NCBI GenBank assembly: GCA_934254815.1
Contig: CAKQME010000002.1
Coordinates: forward strand, 1-64,000
Direction: 5' to 3'
Length of the DNA: 64,000 bases
Source of the DNA: an uncultured Clostridia bacterium
Lineage (GTDB): Bacteria; Bacillota; Clostridia; Christensenellales; Borkfalkiaceae
In this document: positions 29,711-38,015 of the stretch, piece after piece
Layout of the letters: each line of letters starts with the position of its first letter
Numbering within the stretch: position 1 is the stretch's first letter
The notes under the pieces: generated by a model
Told to the model about the DNA's origin: nothing
Database searches by the model: none
What the model saw: only the letters and a program-made list of their open reading frames with translations
Translations under genes and position numbers: made by a program

Positions 29711-31433
29711 CCGTATTATAGGCGAGTTTTTTTCTGCCGTCGAACCGACGGAAATCGAGAAAGAAAAACTTGCCGCGCATTTCGAAAACAAATTAAATAA
29801 TCCAGTATCTATAAAATGGGTAAAGGACGAAAACGTTAAAAAAGGGTTCGTTCTGAAAATTTTAAATAAAGTTTACGATGACACTCCCGACGGGCTTTTG
29901 CGCGGGCTTAAATCGACGGTTGACGAAATCGATAAAAATAAAAGCGATTATATTTCGCTCGTTAAAGAGAGCGTAGATAAATGGAAACCGCGCGCCGCGG
30001 CGGAAGAAGTCGGGAGCGTTTTGTCCGTAGCGGACGGCGTTGCGAAAGTCGGCGGACTTCACGGCGTAAGATATGGTGAAATAATCACGTTTGAAAACGG
30101 CGGAAAAGGTCTTGCGCTTGATCTCAGCGAGAGCGAAACAGGTTGTATTTTGTTTGACGACGAAGATATCGTTGCGGGCGATAACGCTTATAAGACGGGT
30201 AAAACCGCAGGCGTGCCGGTTTCGGACGAAATTATAGGCAGGGTGGTAAACGCCTTGGGCGAGCCTGTCGACGGTAAAGGCGCGTTTGCCGCCGATAAGT
30301 ATATGCCCGTAGAGAGACCCGCGCCGGCAATCATTGACAGAAGCCCTGTAAATCAACCGCTTAAAACGGGAATTTTAACAGTTGATTCTATGTTTCCTAT
30401 AGGTAAAGGACAACGAGAACTTATAATCGGAGATCGTCAGACGGGTAAGACGAGTATAGCCGTAGATACGATACTTAATCAGAAAGGTAAAAACGTAATC
30501 TGCATATATTGCGCGGTAGGGCAGAAAGCGAGTACGGTCAAAAGACTGGTTAAAACGCTCGAAGATAACGGCGCGCTCGACTATACGGTTACGGTATTAT
30601 CTTCGGCTTCCGATTCCGCGCCGTTGCAATATATCGTGCCGTTTTCGGCTTGCGCCATAGCGGAATATTTTATGTACGGCGGTAAAGACGTTCTTATCGT
30701 GTATGACGATTTAAGTAAACATGCCGTCGCGTACAGAACGATTTCTCTTTTACTCGGCAGAAGTCCCGGTCGTGAAGCGTATCCGGGGGATATATTCTAT
30801 CTTCATTCGAGACTGCTCGAACGTTCCGCCCGTCTGAGCGAAGAAAAGGGCGGCGGCAGCATAACGGCGTTGCCGATAATAGAAACGCTCGGCGGCGATA
30901 TTTCGGCGTATATACCCACTAACGTGATATCCATAACCGACGGACAACTGTTTCTGGAAAGCGAACTGTTTCTTTCGGGGCAGCGCCCCGCCGTAAACGT
31001 CGGGTTGTCGGTATCGAGAGTCGGCGGAAGCGCTCAGACAAAGGCTATGAAAAAAGCCGTCGGCTCGCTCCGTCTCGAACTCGCGCAGTATCGCGAAATG
31101 AAGACTTTCGCCGGATTTTCCGGCGATCTCGACGAGTCGATTAAAGAGCAGTTCGCGTTCGGAAAGGCCCTTACCGAAATACTCGTTCAGCCGCTCGGTA
31201 AACCGTATGAAGAATGGGAAGAAATAGTCATTCTCGTCGTTTCGCTTGCTAAGATAACTATAGATCTCGACGTTAAAAAAATCCGTCCGTTTTTTGAAAG
31301 CTTCTCGGTTTTCTTCAAAGAAAATCACGCGGAGGTAATATCGGATATCGAAAACGGAAAAACGCTGTCCGACGACGATAAAAATATAATAATCGCGGCG
31401 GCAAAGAAGTTTTTAAACGAAAACCATGTCTGA
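29700..31433 (+). CDS. atpA: F-type ATP synthase subunit alpha with fused delta C-terminal domain
   Basis: This 577-residue protein is about 75 longer than usual. Residues about 15-75 (KEKLAAHFENKLNNPVSIKW, VKKGFVLKILNKVYDDTPDG, LLRGLKSTV) match the C-terminal domain of subunit delta, where the usual pattern is GxxIxxGDxVxDGSVRGRLxxL. A normal alpha then starts near residue 100: VGSVLSVADGVAKVGGLHGV, P-loop GDRQTGKTSIAVDT and LSVSRVGGSAQTKAMKKAVG. No atpH gene is present. The domain would provide the b-stalk contact directly from alpha. Confidence 0.93.
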   Translation: MSNNRIIGEFFSAVEPTEIEKEKLAAHFENKLNNPVSIKWVKDENVKKGFVLKILNKVYDDTPDGLLRGLKSTVDEIDKNKSDYISLVKESVDKWKPRAAAEEVGSVLSVADGVAKVGGLHGVRYGEIITFENGGKGLALDLSESETGCILFDDEDIVAGDNAYKTGKTAGVPVSDEIIGRVVNALGEPVDGKGAFAADKYMPVERPAPAIIDRSPVNQPLKTGILTVDSMFPIGKGQRELIIGDRQTGKTSIAVDTILNQKGKNVICIYCAVGQKASTVKRLVKTLEDNGALDYTVTVLSSASDSAPLQYIVPFSACAIAEYFMYGGKDVLIVYDDLSKHAVAYRTISLLLGRSPGREAYPGDIFYLHSRLLERSARLSEEKGGGSITALPIIETLGGDISAYIPTNVISITDGQLFLESELFLSGQRPAVNVGLSVSRVGGSAQTKAMKKAVGSLRLELAQYREMKTFAGFSGDLDESIKEQFAFGKALTEILVQPLGKPYEEWEEIVILVVSLAKITIDLDVKKIRPFFESFSVFFKENHAEVISDIENGKTLSDDDKNIIIAAAKKFLNENHV

Positions 31434-32310
31434 AATAAACGAAGTAAAAAACAGAATAAAAGGCGTAGAGGCGACTCGTAAAATCACTAACGCTCTGTAT
31501 CTTATTTCCTCGGCAAAATTGCGCAAAGCCAAAGAAGAACTTGAAAAAACCGCGCCGTATTTTCGGGGTATACGAAAAGAGATAAAATCCATCTTTAAAA
31601 CCGTAGATCATATCGAAAGTAAGTATCTTTATCCCGAAAACGATCATATGAAAAACGCGGCTTACGGCTATCTGGTGATAACCGCAGATAAGGGAATGGC
31701 GGGCGCATATAACCATAACGTTATAAAGCGGGCAGAAAACGAATTGAAAAAACACGAGAATTCTAAACTTTTCGTTGTTGGCGATTCCGGGCGCGAATAT
31801 CTTACGGCGCAAGGCTATAACGTTGCAGATGACTTTAACTTCGCGGCTCTCCGCCCGACGCTTGCCGTCGCGAGAAAGATCGCGGATATACTTCTTGAGG
31901 GGTTCGTCGGCGGCGATTATTCCAAATTATTTATATTGTATACCGATATGGCGGACGGCGAAATTATAATAAAATCGACGAGAATTCTGCCGTTCCACAC
32001 AGCCGAGTTCGTGGCGGAAAAGGATAAAATAAAAGAAGAGTTTGAATTCGTGCCGTCAAGGGAGACCGTGCTGGATAATCTTGTGCCGAGTTATATCTGC
32101 GGCTATGTTTACAGTTCGTTGGTAGACAGCTATTGCGCCGAACAGAACGCAAGACTTACGGCTATGAAGTCCGCAAGCGATAACGCGGGCGAGATTTTAG
32201 CCGATTTAAAACGAAATTTCAACCATGCAAGACAAAACGAAATAACGACCGAAATAACAGAAGTGTCGTCGGGCGCGAAATTTCAACGGAGTATGAAAAA
32301 TGACGGGTAA
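31426..32310 (+). CDS. atpG: F-type ATP synthase subunit gamma
   Basis: This 294-residue central stalk has the family N-terminus (IKGVEATRKITNALYLISSA) and C-terminus (RLTAMKSASDNAGEILADLK). The middle Rossmann-like part has VITADKGMAGAYNHNV. It overlaps atpA by 8 bp. Confidence 0.95.
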   Translation: MSEINEVKNRIKGVEATRKITNALYLISSAKLRKAKEELEKTAPYFRGIRKEIKSIFKTVDHIESKYLYPENDHMKNAAYGYLVITADKGMAGAYNHNVIKRAENELKKHENSKLFVVGDSGREYLTAQGYNVADDFNFAALRPTLAVARKIADILLEGFVGGDYSKLFILYTDMADGEIIIKSTRILPFHTAEFVAEKDKIKEEFEFVPSRETVLDNLVPSYICGYVYSSLVDSYCAEQNARLTAMKSASDNAGEILADLKRNFNHARQNEITTEITEVSSGAKFQRSMKNDG

Positions 32311-33700
32311 AATAAGCAGAATAAACGGTTCGGTAATAGAGGCGACGTTCGGACAGGGCGACTTGCCGAAAATAAACGCCGCGCTTCTTATCAAAACCGA
32401 AAATAAAACCAGATATGCCGAAGTTGCGGCGCACGTCGATAAACAAACGGTAAAAGCGGTAATGCTCTCCGAAAGCGAGGGATTATTCGTCGGTCAGACG
32501 GTCGAAGCCGCTGATAACGGTATAACCGTTCCCGTGGGTAAAGCCGTGCTGGGTAGAATGTTTAATGTATTCGGTGAGACGATAGACGGCGGAACTCCGC
32601 TTCCCGCCGAGACAGAAAGAGCGGGTATTCATAGAAAGCCGCCCGCTTTTACTTCGCAGTCGCCGTCGACCGAGATTCTTGAAACGGGTATAAAAGTAAT
32701 CGATCTTCTGGCTCCTTACGCAAAAGGCGGTAAAATCGGACTTTTCGGCGGCGCGGGCGTAGGTAAAACCGTCCTTATTCAGGAACTTATTCATAACGTG
32801 GCTATGGTGCATGGCGGTTATTCTGTTTTCGCCGGCGTAGGCGAACGTTCCAGAGAGGGAAACGAGCTTTTCGGAGAGATGAAAGAAAGCGGAGTTTTCG
32901 ATAAAACCGCGCTTGTATTCGGGCAGATGAACGAGGCTTCGGGCGTAAGAATGAGGGTGGCGTTTTCCGGCCTTACCATGGCGGAATATTTCAGGGACAT
33001 AGAACATAAAGACGTGCTGTTCTTTATAGATAATATCTACCGTTACGTTCAGGCGGGTAGCGAGGTGTCCGCGCTTCTCGGCAGAATGCCGTCTGCCGTC
33101 GGATATCAACCGACGCTGGCGGAGGAAATGGGCAAATTGGAAGAACGTATTTCTTCCACGGAAAACGGTTCTATAACCTCCGTACAGGCGGTGTACGTTC
33201 CAGCAGACGACCTTACGGATCCCGCTCCCGCGACGACTTTCTCTCATCTTGACGCGACGACCGTCTTATCGAGAAAAATAGCGGAGCAGGGTATATATCC
33301 GGCGGTAGATCCGCTCGAATCGACGTCGAGAAATCTCGAAGCAGATATTGTCGGAGAACGACATTACGAAGTTGCGCTGAAAGTCAAAGAAACACTCGAA
33401 AAATATAAAGAATTGCAGGATATAATAGCTATTCTCGGTATGGAAGAGCTTTCGGAAGAAGATAAAAAGAGCGTGTATCGCGCGAGAAAAATTCAGAAGT
33501 TTTTGTCTCAGCCGACGCACGTTGCCGAAAGATTTTCGGGGCTTAAAGGCGTTTACGTCAAACTCGAAGACACGATCGACGGTTTTGAAAAAATCGTAAA
33601 CGGCGAGGTTGACGATATTCCCGAAAACGCGTTTTTCAATGTCGGAACGATAGCCGACGTGTACGCGAAAGCCGAGAAAATGAAAAACGGTGAAATCTGA
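32300..33700 (+). CDS. atpD: F-type ATP synthase subunit beta
   Basis: This 466-residue catalytic subunit has P-loop GLFGGAGVGKTVLIQELIHN, FAGVGERSREGNELFGEM, FFIDNIYRYVQAGSEVSALL and the catalytic Glu in GVGERSREGNEL. ALLGRMPSAVGYQPTLAEEM is canonical. It overlaps atpG by 11 bp. Confidence 0.97.
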   Translation: MTGKISRINGSVIEATFGQGDLPKINAALLIKTENKTRYAEVAAHVDKQTVKAVMLSESEGLFVGQTVEAADNGITVPVGKAVLGRMFNVFGETIDGGTPLPAETERAGIHRKPPAFTSQSPSTEILETGIKVIDLLAPYAKGGKIGLFGGAGVGKTVLIQELIHNVAMVHGGYSVFAGVGERSREGNELFGEMKESGVFDKTALVFGQMNEASGVRMRVAFSGLTMAEYFRDIEHKDVLFFIDNIYRYVQAGSEVSALLGRMPSAVGYQPTLAEEMGKLEERISSTENGSITSVQAVYVPADDLTDPAPATTFSHLDATTVLSRKIAEQGIYPAVDPLESTSRNLEADIVGERHYEVALKVKETLEKYKELQDIIAILGMEELSEEDKKSVYRARKIQKFLSQPTHVAERFSGLKGVYVKLEDTIDGFEKIVNGEVDDIPENAFFNVGTIADVYAKAEKMKNGEI

Positions 33701-33701
33701 A

Positions 33702-34109
33702 ATGGCTGAATTTAAATTGAAATTACTTGCCGCCGATAAAGTGTTTTACGACGGAGAGTGTACGTCGCTTTCCGTTCCGTCTGTTGACGGGCAGTATGGA
33801 ATAATGGCAAAGCATTGTAACGCCGTCGTTGCGGTTGTACCGGGCGTTGCCGCGATAACAGTCGGCGGAGAAAAGATTATAGCGTTCGTTGCTTCCGGAA
33901 TCGTAAAAATCGAAAATGGAAACGTTTTAATGCTTGTCGAGTCGTGTGAAAATGCGAAAGACGTAAACGAAGCGTGGGCTAAAAATTCTTTGAAAGAAGC
34001 GAAAGACGAGCTTGCGAGAAAAGAGAGTCGGTTTAACGTTTTATCTGCCGAAATCAAAATTGCCCGCGCGCTCAATCGATTAAAAGCAAAAGAATATATA
34101 AACAAATAG
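33702..34109 (+). CDS. atpC: F-type ATP synthase subunit epsilon
   Basis: This 135-residue protein has the N-terminal beta-sandwich (KLLAADKVFYDGECTSLSVP, DGQYGIMAKHCNAVVAVVPG) and a C-terminal helical hairpin (LARKESRFNVLSAEIKIARA). The ATG at 33702 is chosen over a GTG at 33690 that would overlap atpD. It is the last gene of the operon. Confidence 0.93.
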   Translation: MAEFKLKLLAADKVFYDGECTSLSVPSVDGQYGIMAKHCNAVVAVVPGVAAITVGGEKIIAFVASGIVKIENGNVLMLVESCENAKDVNEAWAKNSLKEAKDELARKESRFNVLSAEIKIARALNRLKAKEYINK

Positions 34110-34135
34110 AATATTGCAAACTTAATAAAAGTCAT

Positions 34136-34182
34136 AAAAAATAACGTAAGCGAAACCTTATCGGTCAGCTTACGTTATTTTT
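34136..34182 (+). terminator. Terminator of the ATP synthase operon
   Basis: AAAAATAACGTAAGC pairs with GCTTACGTTATTTTT. The T-run merges with the left core of the integrative element. Confidence 0.9.
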
Positions 34183-34216
34183 GGTGCGCCATAAGGAACT
34201 CGAATCCCTAACCTTT
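34182..34216 (-). pseudogene. tRNA 3'-end fragment at the left end of the element
   Basis: On the minus strand the sequence reads as a T-arm (AGGGATTCGAGTTCCTT) followed by an acceptor strand and CCA (ATGGCGCACCA), as in tRNA-Lys. No matching anticodon arm, D-arm or 5' acceptor (GCGCCAT) lies upstream. It is a relic or attachment-site copy, not a functional tRNA. Confidence 0.6.
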
Positions 34217-34607
34217 GGTTCCGTAGGCTCTTAAAATCACTGTTTTTTAGGACCGTTTAGAATTAAAAATTTACATATAATTATGCTTGTTTTTAAGCAA
34301 ATTTCAGCCTATTAGAACGAGTTTTGTTTATTTTTTAAGTTTTTTAATCCTATCCGTAAATAAAAGTCAACAACTAAAACCAAAGGTCAAAAATTCCAAA
34401 ATACTGCACGTTTATTAGAACATTCATTAGAAAAAAACGGTTGTTTTTACTGTTGCGTATTATTTATGTAAGCACACGCCAAAGAGCCATTTGAAGTTTT
34501 TGAAATAATCAGTCAAATGTTTCATTGAAAATTTTTCTTGATTAAATGGTATTTACCCTTGATTTTTTGTTTGAAAAAGTATATACTATTTCTAACGAGG
34601 TGGAGTA
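34217..34607 (+). other. Left end of element: integrase arm-type repeats, no gene
   Basis: TATTAGAAC at 34310-34318, TTATTAGAAC at 34412-34421 and CATTAGAA at 34425-34432 recur near the right end at 43804-43914. The rest is A/T-rich. The AbiEi gene start is preceded by an AACGAGGTGG Shine-Dalgarno. No coding region or clear promoter was recognised. Confidence 0.6.
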
Positions 34608-35216
34608 ATGAATAGACCTAACTATATCGGAGAAATAAAAAATAGGATTATGTCCGAAAAAGTCGGAGCTGTTTTTGTCGCTGCCGACTTTGCCGATATT
34701 ACAGATAAAACGATTGCCAACGTTATACTAACTCGCATTGAGTCCGAGGGAATAATCAGAAGAGTATTGCGCGGCGTGTATGATAAACCCGAATATAACG
34801 ATTTTCTAAAAGAATATGTTGCACCTATTCCGGATAATGTTGCACGCGCTATTGCTCGTAATTTCGGCTGGACAATCGTTCCGTGCGGGGATACTGCCTT
34901 GAATTTGCTCGGGTTATCCACGCAAGTTCCTGCCACATGGGTTTACGTTAGCGACGGAACATACAAAGAGTACGCTTTCGATAATACCGTAATTCAGTTC
35001 AAGCGGACGACAAATAAAGAGGTGTCAAAACTTTCATATAAAACCGCTCTTACAATTCAGGCGTTAAAGGCTCTCGGCAAAGACAAGATAGACGAAAGCG
35101 TAATTAGCAGTTTGCGTAAATTGCTGACTGCTGAAGAAAAAACGGCAATGCTACACGAGGCAAAAACCGCCACGTCTTGGATTTACGAATACATTAGACA
35201 AATTTGCAGGAGTTAA
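34608..35216 (+). CDS. AbiEi-like antitoxin (DUF6088-type)
   Basis: This 202-residue protein has an N-terminal winged helix (VFVAADFADITDKTIANVIL, ESEGIIRRVLRGVYDKPEYN) and an AbiEi-type middle domain (VARAIARNFGWTIVPCGDTALNLLGL). In type IV AbiE systems the antitoxin represses the operon and counteracts the nucleotidyltransferase toxin without binding it. It is 1 bp from the toxin gene, the normal order. Confidence 0.85.
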   Translation: MNRPNYIGEIKNRIMSEKVGAVFVAADFADITDKTIANVILTRIESEGIIRRVLRGVYDKPEYNDFLKEYVAPIPDNVARAIARNFGWTIVPCGDTALNLLGLSTQVPATWVYVSDGTYKEYAFDNTVIQFKRTTNKEVSKLSYKTALTIQALKALGKDKIDESVISSLRKLLTAEEKTAMLHEAKTATSWIYEYIRQICRS

Positions 35217-35217
35217 A

Positions 35218-36225
35218 ATGCGTAAGATAGCAAAAATTACCGAAAACGACAGAAAGGCTCTTTTTCATAACACAGCCGCAAAAATGGGCATGACAGACGC
35301 CATTATAGAAAAAGATTTTTGGGTGTGTTATATGCTCGATTATCTTTTTCACCGTTCGCAGTGGAAAGATAATATTGCGTTCAAAGGCGGTACAAGTCTA
35401 TCCAAAGCGTATGGTTTGATAGAGCGTTTTTCCGAAGATATCGATTTGATACTCAATTGGCGTGTTCTCGGTTACGGAATCGATGAACCGTGGGAAAATC
35501 GCAGCAATACAAAACAAGATATTTTCAATAAAGAGGCAAACACCCGCGCCGAAGTGTTTTTGCGCAATGCGTTTCTTCCGGCAATCAATGCCGATTTAAC
35601 TTCTGAACTTGGCGAAAATGTCAATTGCTATATTGACGATAGCGATCCGCAGACGGTAAAAATTGCATACCCGAACAGTTTTTCGGACACTTCTATTTTG
35701 CAGGAAATTCGTCTTGAAATCGGTGCTCTGGCGGCGTGGACACCTGTGAAAAACGCATCGATTACTCCTTATGCTGCGGAACAATATGCAAGGCTGTTCG
35801 AGCAGCCGTCCACAGAAGTGTTGACCGTGTTGCCAGAACGCACGTTTTGGGAGAAAGTGACAATTCTGCATAGAGAAGCGTTTCGCCCGGAAGATCGTCC
35901 TTTTCCGTCAAGATATTCTCGGCATTATTACGATTTGTACAAAATGATGCAAACGCCCGTAAAAGATAATGCGCTGTCTAATAACGATTTGTTGGAGCGT
36001 GTCGTAAAGTTTAAGGATAAGTTTTATCGCTGTCCGTGGGCGAGATATGACCTGGCAAAGCGCGGAACTATGAAACTGTTGCCGCCCGACTACAACATGG
36101 CAAAACTTCGTTCCGATTATGAGCATATGCAAAATATGCTTTTCGGCAGCAAGCCGAGTTTTGATGAAATAATGAACGCAATGGATCAATTTGAAGAAGA
36201 AATCAACGAAGGAAGTAAAAAATAA
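35218..36225 (+). CDS. AbiEii/AbiGii-family nucleotidyltransferase toxin
   Basis: This 335-residue protein has the signature IAFKGGTSLSKAYGLIERFSEDIDLIL, i.e. GG(T/S)xLxK plus the DxD of the polymerase-beta fold, and KDFWVCYMLDYLF upstream. Toxins of this family add nucleotides to target RNAs or otherwise stop growth upon phage infection. It ends with a one-base overlap (TAATG) with the methyltransferase gene, so the TA pair and the R-M genes form one operon. Confidence 0.9.
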   Translation: MRKIAKITENDRKALFHNTAAKMGMTDAIIEKDFWVCYMLDYLFHRSQWKDNIAFKGGTSLSKAYGLIERFSEDIDLILNWRVLGYGIDEPWENRSNTKQDIFNKEANTRAEVFLRNAFLPAINADLTSELGENVNCYIDDSDPQTVKIAYPNSFSDTSILQEIRLEIGALAAWTPVKNASITPYAAEQYARLFEQPSTEVLTVLPERTFWEKVTILHREAFRPEDRPFPSRYSRHYYDLYKMMQTPVKDNALSNNDLLERVVKFKDKFYRCPWARYDLAKRGTMKLLPPDYNMAKLRSDYEHMQNMLFGSKPSFDEIMNAMDQFEEEINEGSKK

Positions 36226-38015
36226 TGGCTAATATATCGAAAATCAAAAGAGATAGGATGATTGCTTTCTTGAATGAGCTGAAAAAGACGCACGGCGATG
36301 ATGCGTCTATTGGCGCATTCAACGAAATAGAGAATTTTCTGAATGAAAAGAAATTCGGGCTTGTGTGGGAAGAACATACCGAACAAGTCGATGAAATGCT
36401 TGAATCGAACATTCCCGTCTTGTGTGAAGACCCGGAACGTCGTCTTTGCAAAGATGAAAGTTTACCTTGGAACTTTATTATTGAAGGTGACAATTTACAA
36501 GCGTTATATTTGCTTGAAAAGACACATAAAGGAAAGGTTGATTGTATCTATATTGATCCGCCTTATAATACCGGAGCAAAGGATTGGAAATACAATAACG
36601 ATTATGTGGACGGAAACGACGTTTATCGTCATAGCAAATGGCTTTCTATGATGAACGTCAGGCTGCAAACGGCTAAAAAATTATTATCTCCGGACGGGGC
36701 TCTTATTTGCGCAATAGACGAAAACGAATTGCAAACATTGGGGTTGCTTTTAGAGGAGTTATTTGCAGATTATTCTATCGATTGCATTGCTGTTATACAT
36801 AATCCGGGCGGAATTCAAGGTGCAAATTTTTCGTATTGTCATGAGTATGCGTATTTTGTTTACCCTAAAAAAAGTTATTATATTCAAAAAGAAAAAAGAA
36901 ACGATAAAGACGATTTAACGCCTTTTCGCGATTGGGGAAAGGAAAATTCCAAGAGAAGCGGCTCGCCGAATTGTTTTTATCCTATAATGGTTGATCCCGA
37001 AGAAAACAGAGTAATAGGAACGGGCTCTGTGCCGGACGAGTCTTTTCACCCATCTTCCGCAAACGAATTCCATAACGGCGTTTTGCTGGTATGGCCGATA
37101 GATAATAGCGGCATAGAAAGAAGATGGAGATTTGCATATGATACGGTCGGCGACATCATTGACGAATTAAAACCGGTGAAAATTAAAGGCGTAGTCAACA
37201 TTCAACGGAATAAACGGTTTTTTATAAGAAAAACGGTATGGAGCAATCCATTGTTCACGGCAAACAATTCGGGCACACAACTGTTATCAAAAGTACTCGG
37301 AAACAGATTTTCTTTTCCCAAATCTCTATATCTGGTAAAAGAATGTTTGACTGCTTGTCTGCAGAAGAAAGATTCTCTCATCTTAGACTTTTTTGCGGGT
37401 TCGGGAACGACTTTGCACGCGGTCAATCTTATGAATGCTGAGGACGGCGGCAACCGTCGTTGTATTATGGTAACAAATAACGAGGTGTCTGTTGAAGAAG
37501 CAAAAAAGTTGACGCAACAAGGCTATAAACCGGGAGATCCGGAGTGGGAAGCGTTGGGAATTGCGAAATACGTAACGTGGCCGCGTTCGGTTTGCAGCAT
37601 CGAAGGAAAAGATATTAACGGATACCCGTTAAAAGGCGAATATATCACTTTATCCGGCAAAAAAATAAATATGTCGGACGGATTTGCTGCTAACGTAAAA
37701 TATTTCAAATGTGATTGGACGCCGCGAAAGCCGGAAGACTATCTGTTAAGCAACGCACTTTGCCTGCATATCAAGGAAATGATAGAATTGCAGACGGCAC
37801 AAGAGGTTGACGGTGTGAAGAATGTTCTTATCCTTAACCGAGACGATTTCAACAAGCATATTCTGAATACCGAAGCGTTTAAGAAGATTGAAAATATCTG
37901 GCTCAATCAAAATATGGTGTTGTCGGTGGAAGAAATGAGATTGCTCGCACAAAAGAGTTTTAAGTACATACCGAGAGAATACTTCGGACAAGAATTAAGG
38001 GAGGCAGCGGAATAA
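36225..38015 (+). CDS. Type III restriction-modification methyltransferase (Mod)
   Basis: This 596-residue N6-adenine (beta-class) methyltransferase has motif IV YIDPPYNTGAKDW near residue 107 before motif I ILDFFAGSGTTLHAVNLMNA near 385, the beta order. N-terminal NFIIEGDNLQALYLLEKTHK is typical of Mod proteins. The target-recognition part is between the motifs. It works with the Res subunit encoded next, with which it shares one base (TAATG). Confidence 0.95.
   Translation: MANISKIKRDRMIAFLNELKKTHGDDASIGAFNEIENFLNEKKFGLVWEEHTEQVDEMLESNIPVLCEDPERRLCKDESLPWNFIIEGDNLQALYLLEKTHKGKVDCIYIDPPYNTGAKDWKYNNDYVDGNDVYRHSKWLSMMNVRLQTAKKLLSPDGALICAIDENELQTLGLLLEELFADYSIDCIAVIHNPGGIQGANFSYCHEYAYFVYPKKSYYIQKEKRNDKDDLTPFRDWGKENSKRSGSPNCFYPIMVDPEENRVIGTGSVPDESFHPSSANEFHNGVLLVWPIDNSGIERRWRFAYDTVGDIIDELKPVKIKGVVNIQRNKRFFIRKTVWSNPLFTANNSGTQLLSKVLGNRFSFPKSLYLVKECLTACLQKKDSLILDFFAGSGTTLHAVNLMNAEDGGNRRCIMVTNNEVSVEEAKKLTQQGYKPGDPEWEALGIAKYVTWPRSVCSIEGKDINGYPLKGEYITLSGKKINMSDGFAANVKYFKCDWTPRKPEDYLLSNALCLHIKEMIELQTAQEVDGVKNVLILNRDDFNKHILNTEAFKKIENIWLNQNMVLSVEEMRLLAQKSFKYIPREYFGQELREAAE

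Noticed and set aside
34182..34260. Intact tRNA gene on the minus strand
   Set aside because: Only the T-arm, acceptor 3' strand and CCA are convincing. The upstream bases do not form an anticodon or D-arm, and no 5' acceptor partner exists.
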